A stretch of 64,000 nucleotides of DNA. Origin: Bin87 sp963668585 (GTDB lineage: Bacteria > Chloroflexota > Dehalococcoidia > Lucifugimonadales > UBA3495). The DNA lies in contig OY764869.1 in assembly GCA_963668585.1 (NCBI GenBank), forward strand, positions 2,046,001-2,110,000. Direction: 5' to 3'. Made by a program: the position numbers and the translations under genes. Under the pieces are notes generated by a model. It did not search any database, had not been told where the DNA came from, and worked only from the letters and a program-made list of their open reading frames with translations. Position 1 is the first letter of the stretch. Each line of letters begins with the position of its first letter. Positions 24,100 through 33,029 of the stretch are shown here, piece by piece.

Positions 24100-25254
24100 A
24101 TGACCACCATCGCATCCATATTGGAACAGGCCCCGGTGGTGGCCGCCGAGTGGGCCGAGGAACGGGCAGACCGCCAGCAGCGCACCAAAGCCGACCCTGC
24201 GGACTACGGCCGGCTCGGGCAGATCGGGGTCCCGCTGCTGGCGGTCCCGACCGATCTTGGGGGAACCTGGGAATCGCTTGAACAGTCGGCCCGCCCGATC
24301 TGCTCCATGCTGCGCATCCTGGCCACCGGCGACCCGTCCATCACGCTCGCCAGTGCGATGCACCAACTGGTGCTGTCTTCGTGGCGACTGCCCACCGTAC
24401 CTGAACCGTTCACCGCCGAGTGGATAAAACAGCGCAACCAGGTTTTCGACAGCGTCCACAGCGGATGCTGGTGGGGCACCATCGTGAGTGAGCCCGGTTC
24501 CGGCGGGGACACTGCGCGCACGGCCAGCGTGTGCGAACCGGACGGCGTCAGCGAGTTCGGTTATCGCATCTCGGGGCAGAAGCACTTCGGCAGCGGGTCC
24601 GGCCTCACCTCGTTCATGACCACTCGCGCGTTGGCATCCGGAGAAACCGCCCCTGACCTGTTCTTCATGGAAGTGCGCGATCATCCTTGGGATGGCTCCA
24701 CCGGCCTCAAGCTCACCGCCGAGTGGAGAGGCCACGGCATGAAATCGACCAACAGCCATGCCTTCGAGTTCTCCAACTTCCCGGCGACCCGTGTGGCCTG
24801 GCCGAATCACCAGGCCGAGTTGATGGGCGCCAACGGCGGCCTGGGCTCTGCCGCTTTCCTCTCGGTCATCGTGGGCGTTGTCGATGCCGCCATGGATTAT
24901 GTGCGCCCTCGGATCAAGAACGGCATGGCGTCAGATCCCGGACTGCGAGCGTATCAGCAGGTGGAATGGGCGCACGCCGAACAGGAAGCATGGCTCATGG
25001 GGCAGGCTTGGGAGGGTGCGATTCGCTGCCTGGAGACCAATACGGGACGTCGGGAACTCCTGCTGGCCAAAGAGAGCGTGGCCCGTTTGTCGGAGGACTG
25101 CATGGGACGCCTCTGCAAGTTGTCCGGCGGCAGCGCTTACACCCGCTACTCGCCCCTGTCGGTCTGGTACGACGACGTGAGGGCTTTGGGTTACCTGCGT
25201 CCGCCGTGGGCGCTGGCATGGGATCAAGTCTTCCAGCAGAGCCTCGCCGAATAA
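24100..25254 (+). CDS. Acyl-CoA dehydrogenase-family flavoprotein
   Basis: 384 aa with the three-part ACAD fold: helical N-domain (DYGRLGQIGVPLLAVPTDLGGT), beta middle domain (GTIVSEPGSGGDTARTA, then ISGQKHFGSGSG) and helical C-domain (type 2 form, ending GGSAYTRYSPLSVWYDDVRALGYLRPPW). The C-domain ending resembles DszC/SfnB/HpaB-related flavin monooxygenases as much as beta-oxidation dehydrogenases, and I see no clear catalytic glutamate. Near sulfur genes a role in organosulfur oxidation is possible, but a dehydrogenase of unknown acyl-CoA is equally allowed. GGAG lies just before the ATG. Confidence 0.82.
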   Translation: MTTIASILEQAPVVAAEWAEERADRQQRTKADPADYGRLGQIGVPLLAVPTDLGGTWESLEQSARPICSMLRILATGDPSITLASAMHQLVLSSWRLPTVPEPFTAEWIKQRNQVFDSVHSGCWWGTIVSEPGSGGDTARTASVCEPDGVSEFGYRISGQKHFGSGSGLTSFMTTRALASGETAPDLFFMEVRDHPWDGSTGLKLTAEWRGHGMKSTNSHAFEFSNFPATRVAWPNHQAELMGANGGLGSAAFLSVIVGVVDAAMDYVRPRIKNGMASDPGLRAYQQVEWAHAEQEAWLMGQAWEGAIRCLETNTGRRELLLAKESVARLSEDCMGRLCKLSGGSAYTRYSPLSVWYDDVRALGYLRPPWALAWDQVFQQSLAE

Positions 25255-25295
25255 TCGGCCGGAGCCATTGCCTCGCCTCAGTACGCGTTACGGTT

Positions 25296-25325
25296 CGCCG
25301 TCCGCTGACCGGGTTCAGGACGGCG
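25296..25325. repeat. Stem-loop repeat related to the CCGCTC family
   Basis: CGCCGTCC (25296-25303) pairs with GGACGGCG (25318-25325) around GCTGACCGGGTTCA. The GTCCGCT and GGGTTCAGGA pieces match parts of the 11351 and 11989 copies. It lies in the 226-nt gap between two plus-strand genes. Confidence 0.55.
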
Positions 25326-25480
25326 GAAACTACAATCCGTCGCACCGGAATCCGTCGCACCGGATTAATCCGGGCACGTCTGCAGCGTTCGCCGTTTCGC
25401 GCGCCGACCTCCGGCCGTTTGACCCTTGATGGCGTGATTGCTACCATCCCGGCAGGACGACTGATCTGAAGGAGCGTTTC

Positions 25481-27415
25481 ATGGCAGTAATCTCAGTGGA
25501 TGTAAAAGACCGCCAGCCTTACGCGGGAGGCAAATCCTTCGGAAATAACGGAGGATACGAACGTATCGAGGGAACCATCTCGTTCGGCGTTGACCCGGAA
25601 AATCCCGCCAACACCTCCATCGTTGACCTGCAACACGCTCCCGTTGATGGCTCGGGTCGGGTGTCGTTTGAATCCGATTTCACGCTGGTCGCCCCGAGTG
25701 ATCAATCCGCAGGCAATGGCCGGCTCGTGGGGGAGATTGTCAACCGTGGGCGCCGCCGCACGATTCCGTTCTTCAACCGCGCGCCGACCCCCGCCATCAC
25801 ATCTTCCGATGTCCCGGAAGGCGACGGATGGCTGCAGCATCAGGGCTATTCCGTGTTGTCCATCGGCTGGCAGTGGGACGTGTACCGCAGCGACGCACTG
25901 ATGGGCCTGGAGGCTCCCGAGATTTTCATCGACGGGCGGCCGGTCAGCGGTCAGGCCTGCGTCGAAATGCGCCCCAACCGCGTCGAAAATACCCGCCAAC
26001 TCGCCAACCGGGACCACAAGCCGTATCCGGCATCGGATTTGGACGATCCATCGGCGCAGTTGCGTGTGCGTGATTGGGAAGACGGGCCTGATACCATCAT
26101 TCCGCGATCCCAATGGCATTTTCCCGACGCGGGACACATCACGCTGGATTCAGGATTCCAGCCCGGCAAGATCTACTACTGCATCTACACCGCGACCAAG
26201 CCGGTGGTGGTCGGCTGCGGAATGCTGGCCATACGCGATGCGGCGGCGTGGTTCCGCAACCCTGCAGGTGTATCCCCCGGATTCGCGCGCGTGTATGGCC
26301 ATGGGGTTTCCCAGTGCGGCCGATTGCTGAGGCACATGGTGTACCTTGGCCTCAATCTGGATGAAAACGGCAAGCAGGTTTTCGATGGGCTGCTGCCGCA
26401 CGTCGCCGGTGGGCGCATGGGTGAGTTCAACCATCGTTTCGCCCAGCCTTCGTGCCAGTCCAACCCGGGGTTCGGGCACCAATTCCCCTTTGCGGACAAC
26501 AACCGCACCGACCCGCTGACTGAGCAGACCGACGGATTGCTCAATCGCCTGAGGGAGTTGGACGCTGTCCCCAGGATCATCTACACCGATTCCGCCGCCG
26601 AGTATTGGCGGGGCGATGCCTGTCTGACTCACATTGACAGTTCCGGAAATAACGACCTGGAGCCGGCGCCCGAAACTCGGCGTTACCTCTTTGGCGGGAC
26701 GCAGCACCTTCCCGGCGCCCCTGACCTCATGGTGGGCCAGGGACCCGACGGATCCACCGGGTCGCACCCGTACAACGCGGTTGACTACATCCCGTTGCTG
26801 CGGGCGGCCCTGATCAACCTTGACCGCTGGGTATCCGATGAAATCGGACCGCCTCCCAGCCAACACCCCCGGTTGGACGACGGCACCGCCGTACCCCAAC
26901 CCGCATATCTGGGCAGAGCCGCCAGCATCCCCGGACGCGGAACGCCGTCCGACGAACGCCTGTGGCGGGTCAGGGAGATCGACCTCGGGCCGGATGCCGA
27001 CCGTGGCATCGCCACATACCCGGTCAGTGAGGGTAGAGAGTACCCACACCTGGTGCCCGCCTGTGACGCTGACGGGAACGATATGGCCGGGATACGCTTG
27101 CCCGATCTGACGGTGCCCGTGGGGACCCACACCGGATGGAACCTTCGGCATCCGGACACCGGCGCGCCCGAGCAGTTGATGTCGATGCAGGGTTCATCCC
27201 ACTGGCTGCCGGCCACGGCCGACCAGCGCAACAAGAGTGGCGACCCTCGTCCATCCATCGCGGAACGGTACTCCTCACGCGATGAATACGAGGCTAGCGT
27301 TCGAGTTGCGGCGACCGAGTTGGCCGCTGACAATTACCTGCTCTCCGACGACATCGACCTGGTGGTTAAATCCTGCCTGGAGCGCTACGATTGCGCTATG
27401 GCACAGCGGTGGTAG
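25481..27415 (+). CDS. Large alpha/beta hydrolase domain protein
   Basis: 644 aa. The sequence resembles the alpha/beta hydrolase domain family PF20091: N-terminal beta-rich GGKSFGNNGGYERIEGTI, GRLVGEIVNRGRRRTIPF, and YSVLSIGWQWDV. A nucleophile-like element GHGVSQCGRLLRH (G-x-S-x-x-G) precedes GLNLDENGKQVFDGLLPHVAGGR. No signal peptide is seen. Substrate unknown; esterases are the usual suggestion. GAAGGAG lies about 7 nt upstream of the ATG. Flanked by the ACAD-like gene and the dapB leader; it seems to end its transcription unit. Confidence 0.82.
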   Translation: MAVISVDVKDRQPYAGGKSFGNNGGYERIEGTISFGVDPENPANTSIVDLQHAPVDGSGRVSFESDFTLVAPSDQSAGNGRLVGEIVNRGRRRTIPFFNRAPTPAITSSDVPEGDGWLQHQGYSVLSIGWQWDVYRSDALMGLEAPEIFIDGRPVSGQACVEMRPNRVENTRQLANRDHKPYPASDLDDPSAQLRVRDWEDGPDTIIPRSQWHFPDAGHITLDSGFQPGKIYYCIYTATKPVVVGCGMLAIRDAAAWFRNPAGVSPGFARVYGHGVSQCGRLLRHMVYLGLNLDENGKQVFDGLLPHVAGGRMGEFNHRFAQPSCQSNPGFGHQFPFADNNRTDPLTEQTDGLLNRLRELDAVPRIIYTDSAAEYWRGDACLTHIDSSGNNDLEPAPETRRYLFGGTQHLPGAPDLMVGQGPDGSTGSHPYNAVDYIPLLRAALINLDRWVSDEIGPPPSQHPRLDDGTAVPQPAYLGRAASIPGRGTPSDERLWRVREIDLGPDADRGIATYPVSEGREYPHLVPACDADGNDMAGIRLPDLTVPVGTHTGWNLRHPDTGAPEQLMSMQGSSHWLPATADQRNKSGDPRPSIAERYSSRDEYEASVRVAATELAADNYLLSDDIDLVVKSCLERYDCAMAQRW

Positions 27416-27852
27416 CCGACACCCGGTGGCTATGCAGTGACGGCAGCGGGAGATCAGTCAACCTGGCACGTCCGGCCCGCAACCCGAATTAGTGTTTGCG
27501 GGATTTCTGCACTGGGCAGGATTGGAGACGCTCCGCCGCAGGTGATTCCCATTCTGTCAATCCTCGAATCCTGGTAATCGGGATTCCGACGATTGCCGAA
27601 ACGGGGTACGCGTGACTCTTGCCGCCGCTTGACACCGTTGGTCGGGTGGCTATGATGATGCTTTTCAACTCCAACCGAAGAATCCGGTGAGCATCGAGAC
27701 CCCCGACCAGTGTGTTGCGCCGTAAAAAATACGCTGTGGCTAAGAGACTGCGTCCCCAACAACATTGACAATACACATTCGCACCATTGAAGGGCGTACA
27801 GAGACGCCGAAATTCCCAAACAATCCAACACTTGACTTGAAAGGATCAACAC
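27416..27852 (+). other. dapB upstream region
   Basis: 437 nt without a convincing gene. It contains a strong sigma70-type promoter at 27629-27656, implying a leader of about 190 nt before dapB. I looked for a lysine riboswitch and could not recognise its conserved core, but the leader length leaves room for RNA control. GAAAGGA precedes the dapB ATG. Confidence 0.5.
27629..27656 (+). promoter_or_regulatory. Strong sigma70-type promoter upstream of dapB
   Basis: TTGACA (27629-27634, perfect -35) and TATGAT (27651-27656, 5 of 6) are 16 nt apart. The predicted start is near 27663, about 190 nt before the dapB ATG. Confidence 0.75.
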
Positions 27853-28662
27853 ATGACGGCCTCGAAATCAAGCGACGCTATTTCAGTTGTGGTCCACGGG
27901 GCGACCGGCCGAATGGGCGCAGAGACGGTGCGCGCAGTGTCCGAAGCCGATGATACGACCCTGGTGGGCGCAACCTGCCGAGTGTATCGAGGCGACGTTT
28001 TGCAGACGCCGGCCGGCGAAGTGCCGCTGGCAACCGATCTGGTCCAAGTCCTCGATGCAACGAAACCGCAGGTGATGGTGGAATTCACCCATGCGGAGGC
28101 CTGCATGGAAGCGGCGCCTTTGGCAGCCGACCGCGGCGTCAACATGGTCCTTGGAGCCAGCGGACTCAACGCAGAGCAATTGCAGACCCTGGACACAATC
28201 AGTCGGGAACACGGCGTTGGCATCATTGTTGCCCCCAATTTCGCCCTTGGTGCAGTGGTGTTGAAAAAACTGGCTGAACAGGCGGCCGCGTTTTTCGATT
28301 ATGTGGACGTTGTTGAAGCGCATCACGAGATGAAAATTGATGCCCCGTCAGGCTTTTCGATCGCCATCGCTCGCGGAATGCGCGAAGAACGCGGCAGCGA
28401 TTTCAGTCGCAACGAAACAACGGTGCATCATCTGCCGGAAACGCGCGGCGGCGACATCGGTGGAGCGAGTATCCACAGCCTGAGGCTTCCCGGCCGCAGC
28501 GCTCACCACGAGGTGATATTCGGGGCCGCCGGGCAAACTCTGAGCCTTCGGCATGACACCCTGAGCCGCGACTGCTACATGCCCGGCGTGCTGCGGTGCA
28601 TCCGGGAGGTGGGCGACCGCCCCGGGCTGACGGTCGGCCTGGAAACGGTTCTGGGCCTGTAG
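27853..28662 (+). CDS. dapB: 4-hydroxy-tetrahydrodipicolinate reductase
   Basis: 269 aa. N-terminal Rossmann motif VVHGATGRMGAETV binds NAD(P)H; the catalytic/substrate motif E-x-H-H-x-x-K-x-D-A-P-S-G is complete (EAHHEMKIDAPSG), and the C-terminal VIFGAAGQTLSLRHD is typical. It reduces the DapA product in the lysine/meso-diaminopimelate pathway. asd and dapA follow on the same strand, each after a gap of over 250 nt, so they form a gene cluster more than a tight operon. lysA lies 8 kb away. Confidence 0.97.
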   Translation: MTASKSSDAISVVVHGATGRMGAETVRAVSEADDTTLVGATCRVYRGDVLQTPAGEVPLATDLVQVLDATKPQVMVEFTHAEACMEAAPLAADRGVNMVLGASGLNAEQLQTLDTISREHGVGIIVAPNFALGAVVLKKLAEQAAAFFDYVDVVEAHHEMKIDAPSGFSIAIARGMREERGSDFSRNETTVHHLPETRGGDIGGASIHSLRLPGRSAHHEVIFGAAGQTLSLRHDTLSRDCYMPGVLRCIREVGDRPGLTVGLETVLGL

Positions 28663-28926
28663 CGGATTTTCATTCGCATCAACAGCATATGGACGCTTTC
28701 AGACTGCGGGTGTAACCTGTTTATTGGTGCGGACGTCGAACGCAATTTGGTTGGCGTGACTGTTATGTTTCGGCAATCTCTGTGGGTGGTGCGTTCGTAT
28801 TAACTTCAAAGGGACCATGACCATATTTCAACCACTGGTATTGAAGTTGTAGGCAGCGCGCGCCGGACTTGCCGCCGCCGTCCGAATATCCTCAAGTTGT
28901 GAATGACCCAACCTCCAAGGAGCGAC

Positions 28927-29967
28927 ATGGATCTGCAAGGACTCAAACTCGCCGTTGTCGGTGCAACCGGAGCGGTCGGCCAGGAAACCCTTCGACTTAT
29001 TGAAGCCAGGTATCCGGAACACAGGAACCTGAAGTTGTTGGCGTCCAAGCGTTCCGCCGGCCGCACCCTGGACGTCAACGGAAAGTCCTTCACCGTGTCG
29101 GAAACTACGGACGAATCTTTCGACGATGTGGACATAGCGTTCATCTCGGTGAGCACTGAAGCGTCGCGACGTTTCGGTCCCATTGCCGCCGCGGCCGGGG
29201 CCATGGTGATCGACGACTCCAGCGCGTTCAGAATGGATGAGAACGTCCCGTTGGTGGTGCCGGAAGTCAACGCCGCCGACCTGGATTGGCACAACGGCAT
29301 CGTGTCCATCCCGAACTGCTCGACAACCCCGCTGGTCATGGTGGTCCACCCGCTTCGCCAGGCCAGCCCGATCGTACGCATCGTAGCCGACACTTACCAG
29401 TCCGTCTCCGGCGCCGGTGGAGCAGCGATGGACGAACTGCGAAACCAGACTCGCACGGTGATGCACGGGGGACCGGCCGAACCGGATGCGCAACCCCAAC
29501 AGATTGCCTTCAATGTGATTCCTCAAATCGACAGTTTCACGGAGACCGGCTATACACGCGAAGAGCAAAAGATGATCGATGAGAGCCGGAAGATCCTTCA
29601 CGAGCCTCTGATGGCGGTTTCGGCCACCTGCGTGCGGGTTCCAGTGTACGTTTCACACTGCGTGTCTGCGCACGTAGAGTTTGATCAACCCGTTTCGGCG
29701 GGAGAAGCCCGTGAATTACTCAGCCAAATGCCGGGTGTTACAGTAATGGATGACCCGGCTGGATCAATCTATCCGATGCCCGTGGACGCAGCCGGGTGCG
29801 ATGATGTTTTTGTCGGGCGTATCCGAAAGGATGCGTCAAACCCCAATGGACTGGTATTTTGGGTGGTAACTGACAATCTGGTAAAAGGTGCGGCGCTAAA
29901 CGCGTTACAAATCGCAGAACATGCTGTGGCGCGCGAGGTAGTTCACGGAAAAAGTCACAACAATTGA
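28927..29967 (+). CDS. asd: Aspartate-semialdehyde dehydrogenase
   Basis: 346 aa. NADP-binding LAVVGATGAVGQETLRL at the N-terminus, the active-site cysteine in SIPNCSTTPLVM, and the substrate-binding region VSATCVRVPVYVSHC. It makes aspartate semialdehyde from aspartyl phosphate, the branch point to lysine/DAP, threonine and methionine. Start at 28927 is chosen over the ATG at 28903 because AAGGAG lies just before it and the conserved strand then begins at residue 8. The aspartokinase gene is not in this window. Confidence 0.97.
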   Translation: MDLQGLKLAVVGATGAVGQETLRLIEARYPEHRNLKLLASKRSAGRTLDVNGKSFTVSETTDESFDDVDIAFISVSTEASRRFGPIAAAAGAMVIDDSSAFRMDENVPLVVPEVNAADLDWHNGIVSIPNCSTTPLVMVVHPLRQASPIVRIVADTYQSVSGAGGAAMDELRNQTRTVMHGGPAEPDAQPQQIAFNVIPQIDSFTETGYTREEQKMIDESRKILHEPLMAVSATCVRVPVYVSHCVSAHVEFDQPVSAGEARELLSQMPGVTVMDDPAGSIYPMPVDAAGCDDVFVGRIRKDASNPNGLVFWVVTDNLVKGAALNALQIAEHAVAREVVHGKSHNN

Positions 29968-30380
29968 ACCATTTATAAACGGGCGTTTGACACAGAGGAT
30001 GTGCGTTCATACCAGTGGGTAGATGCCGTTTAAACCACGCCGACGCCTGGATGAGCATATCAATTAGCCTTTCCCTTTGGTAATATATCCTGGGATGCCA
30101 CCGGGCAACAGCAAACCTGTGGACATTGGTGATGAACCGGAACGTCAAAGGATGCAAACACTCAAACCTCTCCGCTAAAACCAGGATCCCCAGGCGTCCC
30201 TCTCTCCCCCTTCCGGTAACTCTTCATTGCTTTCAACCCTGAACTACTGCAATTATGGATATCTATCGCCCATAGTGGCACGGATGTGTATAATGTCGAG
30301 AATACGCTGCAGACTGCGTTTGGTGCCTGGCCAGATGCTGAACATAACACGGCACAACTGCCGACAAGGAGGCTTGTACG
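29968..30380 (+). other. asd-dapA intergenic region
   Basis: 413 nt, no supported gene. A perfect TATAAT (30289-30294) about 90 nt before dapA may be the -10 of a dapA promoter; no good -35 is seen. A TTGACA at 29987 has no matching -10. AAGGAGG lies before dapA. Confidence 0.5.
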
Positions 30381-31283
30381 ATGCCTACTGAGATTGGCCG
30401 GCTGATTACTGCTATGGTTACGCCATTCGATGAGGTGGGGCAGGTTGACTACGAGCAGGCAAAGCGCCTGGCGGTGGCTTTGCTGGACTCCGGCTCCGAC
30501 GGCCTGGTGGTTACCGGAACCACCGGCGAAGGGCCCGCACTGTCGATGGAAGAAAAGGCCCGCCTCTACGGCGAGGTGAAGGATGCCATCGGCTCGCGCG
30601 GCGCAGTCATCGCTGGCACCAGCGACAACAACACGACAGCATCCATAGAGTTGAGTCGCGAGGCCGAGAAAATGGGAGCGGACGCTCTGTTGCTCACCGT
30701 GCCCGCGTACAACAAGCCTCCGCAGGAAGGGCTCTACCAACATTTCAAGGCCCTGGCGGAATGTACCGAATTGCCCGGTATGCTGTACAACGTGCCCAGT
30801 CGCACCAGCCTGAACATGACCAACGATACTACGGTTCGCCTTTCCCAGATCGAAAACATCATCGGGATCAAGGAAGCCAGCAGCGACCCGGTGCAGATCG
30901 CCAAAGTGATCCGCGACGCGCCGGACGATTTCCGTGTTTGGTCGGGGAACGACGACGAGACTTTCGGCATCATGTCCATGGGTGGCTATGGTGTCGTCAG
31001 CGTGGCGGCCCATTTGGTGGGCAATCAGATCAAGCACATGATCGGGTTGACCCTGGAAGGCGATGTGGAAGCCGCGGGCGCTGAACATCTCCGTCTCCTC
31101 GATATGTTCAAAGGCCTGTTCATCGTCTCCAACCCGATCCCGGTGAAGTACGGCCTGAACCAATCCGGATTTGACGTGGGGGACCCGCGATTGCCCCTGG
31201 TTCCGCCTGACGAACGCACTGCAGCAGAACTTGATGAACTGCTGCAACGATACGAAATTGACATCACAGCGCCGGCGGAATGA
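30381..31283 (+). CDS. dapA: 4-hydroxy-tetrahydrodipicolinate synthase
   Basis: 300 aa (beta/alpha)8 lyase. Motifs: LITAMVTPFDE, VVTGTTGEGPALS (pyruvate-carboxylate binding), the catalytic Tyr in LYNVPSRTS and the Schiff-base Lys in IIGIKEASSD. It condenses pyruvate with aspartate semialdehyde. Close paralogues (N-acetylneuraminate lyase, 2-keto-3-deoxy acid aldolases) share the fold, but the YNVPxRT motif and the dapB-asd-dapA order support DapA. AAGGAGG lies 10 nt before the ATG. The stop codon sits in the loop of the terminator hairpin. Confidence 0.96.
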   Translation: MPTEIGRLITAMVTPFDEVGQVDYEQAKRLAVALLDSGSDGLVVTGTTGEGPALSMEEKARLYGEVKDAIGSRGAVIAGTSDNNTTASIELSREAEKMGADALLLTVPAYNKPPQEGLYQHFKALAECTELPGMLYNVPSRTSLNMTNDTTVRLSQIENIIGIKEASSDPVQIAKVIRDAPDDFRVWSGNDDETFGIMSMGGYGVVSVAAHLVGNQIKHMIGLTLEGDVEAAGAEHLRLLDMFKGLFIVSNPIPVKYGLNQSGFDVGDPRLPLVPPDERTAAELDELLQRYEIDITAPAE

Positions 31284-31304
31284 GCTCACCGCCGGCGCTT
31301 GTTA
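31268..31304 (+). terminator. Terminator overlapping the dapA stop
   Basis: AGCGCCGGCGG (31268-31278) pairs perfectly with CCGCCGGCGCT (31289-31299) around AATGAGCTCA, which includes the dapA TGA; TGTTATT follows. The 11-bp GC stem is strong though the T-run is short. Confidence 0.75.
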
Positions 31305-31433
31305 TTGGATAGAACCACAATCCGACACTGCTGACGTTCGGTTCGATGTACAGTTCTTGTTTTTGGACAACGGTCGGACTTTCTTACTGCAAGAGCATCG
31401 TGCGTAAGCCTTGGTATATCAAGGAGCAACAAC

Positions 31434-32330
31434 ATGCCTCTGAAAACCGTAATTTTTGTGGACGGACAGAACTTCCGGCACAATCTGAGAGATTTCCATT
31501 TCCGTTCAGATCCGCCGCATCCGAACAATCCTGAGTACCGGCTCGACGAGAAACATTTCCGTTGGCAGGAGTTTTTCCAGGATGCGCTGGGCAAGTTCGA
31601 CGACGTCACGGGTTGGGATCACCAACTCGTACGCGTCTATTGGTATTATGCCGAGAGCATCACTCCCTGGTCTCCCAACTTGTGGCGCGCTCAGCGCATC
31701 GTCGATGAACACGCCGGCCGGATCCCGGAATTGACGCCGGAACTGGTCATTCAAAAGGCGCAAGACTGGTACGAGCACGAATTTCGGCGCTTCCACCAGC
31801 TCCGCAAATCAGTGTTCGAAGAGATTCAGCAGAGCACGAATTTCCTGGAGTTCAAATACGTCGGTCAATACGTGGTCCAGCCATTCCGTCCCTACCGCCT
31901 GGATTACGATTACGACGGCAACATAACCTTCCAGGGTACGCAGGTCGGGGAAAAGGGAGTGGACATCGGAATAGCGGTCGATATGATTTCCAAAATGAAC
32001 AGCTTTGATGTTGCCGTTCTGGTTTCCGGAGACAGCGATTTCTTCCCGGTCGTACGCTACCTGAAGGACAACCTCAAGTACGTGTACCACTTCTCAGTGG
32101 GTCGTGGGGTTGGTCACGACACCCAGTATTTCTCGCCTGCCCTGCGTGGTGTGGTCGATTGTTTCCAGGGCTTCGACGAACTGGAATTGCTGACCAACTA
32201 CGTGAACGAGCACGCGGGAATCCCGCCGGCCATCATGGATACCATCAACCTGCGCGCGGCGGAACTGGAACGGATGCTGGATGATGAACCGCTGCACTAC
32301 GGACGTGAGCCGGAATCGATCATCCGCTGA
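31434..32330 (+). CDS. NYN domain (LabA/DUF88, PIN-like) protein
   Basis: 298 aa. The NYN/PIN-like nuclease fold is shown by the first acidic motif VIFVDGQNFRHNL, the KGVDIGIAVDM motif and LVSGDSDFFPVVRYL, which supply the conserved aspartates of the metal site. A central insertion (about 75-140) rich in aromatic and charged residues separates the first strand from the rest. Such proteins are candidate RNases, but cellular targets are unknown. AAGGAGCAACAAC precedes the ATG. It stands alone between dapA and the convergent plsC-like gene, with stop codons 4 nt apart. Confidence 0.87.
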   Translation: MPLKTVIFVDGQNFRHNLRDFHFRSDPPHPNNPEYRLDEKHFRWQEFFQDALGKFDDVTGWDHQLVRVYWYYAESITPWSPNLWRAQRIVDEHAGRIPELTPELVIQKAQDWYEHEFRRFHQLRKSVFEEIQQSTNFLEFKYVGQYVVQPFRPYRLDYDYDGNITFQGTQVGEKGVDIGIAVDMISKMNSFDVAVLVSGDSDFFPVVRYLKDNLKYVYHFSVGRGVGHDTQYFSPALRGVVDCFQGFDELELLTNYVNEHAGIPPAIMDTINLRAAELERMLDDEPLHYGREPESIIR

Positions 32331-32333
32331 ACC

Positions 32334-33023
32334 TTATAGCCGACCTTCAAGTCTGATCGCAGGGTCCGGGCGGCCACGCCCGGTCCGCAGGTTATCCGCG
32401 TAAACTCCACGGTAAGATTCGGGCAAAAGAGCGGCGATTCTTTCCATCACCATATCGGTCACCGAGTTGAGCAACGGTTTGGTGATCGGCCCTTCGATGC
32501 TTGGGGGCGTAAAAGGCGTTCCGATATTGACCTGCCAACTGGCCAGTGGAACCGGCATCCTCCATGAAGGGAACTTCTCGCTTCCTGATATCCCCACGGG
32601 CAATATAGGGCACTGGGTTTTCAGCGCCAGCCAGGCCAACCCGGTTCGAGCCTGCCTCAATTCAGCGGTTGGGCTGATTCCACCTTCCGGGAACATCAGG
32701 ATGGCTTGGTCCCGGTCCAGCGCCGCCAGTGCGTACCGCAGCGCTTCGCCCCCTCCGCGTTGGCGATCCAGAGGGACTGCGCCCACCGCGTTGCAATAAA
32801 ACCGTCCGATGGGTTTTTCCCAAAGCTCTTTCTTGGCGAGAAACACAATGGGCCTGGGCAGAGCCACCACCAGCGTGCCCGCATCATTCAGCGAAACATG
32901 ATTGCTGGCGACCAGCAACGGCCCGAAGGGAGGCATCGCCTCCTTCCCGGTGATGGTCAGCCGGCCCGTGACGGACCAGATGGCCTGACCAAAACGGCGG
33001 CTGGGTTGGTATAACCAGGCCAT
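32334..33023 (-). CDS. 1-acyl-sn-glycerol-3-phosphate acyltransferase (PlsC-like)
   Basis: 229 aa. It has acyltransferase block I N-H-x(4)-D (NHVSLNDAG), block III FPEGGIS and a block IV-like PILPVGISGSE. It would esterify the sn-2 position of lysophosphatidic acid at the inner membrane. It sits 6 nt downstream of cmk on the same strand, an arrangement common in Chloroflexota and Gram-positives (cmk-plsC). The ribosome site is weak, consistent with coupling to cmk. Confidence 0.92.
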   Translation of the reverse strand: MAWLYQPSRRFGQAIWSVTGRLTITGKEAMPPFGPLLVASNHVSLNDAGTLVVALPRPIVFLAKKELWEKPIGRFYCNAVGAVPLDRQRGGGEALRYALAALDRDQAILMFPEGGISPTAELRQARTGLAWLALKTQCPILPVGISGSEKFPSWRMPVPLASWQVNIGTPFTPPSIEGPITKPLLNSVTDMVMERIAALLPESYRGVYADNLRTGRGRPDPAIRLEGRL

Positions 33024-33029
33024 TGCACA

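Noticed and set aside
27663..27852. Lysine riboswitch before dapB
   Set aside because: I could not find the conserved core and pairing; only a long leader is supported.
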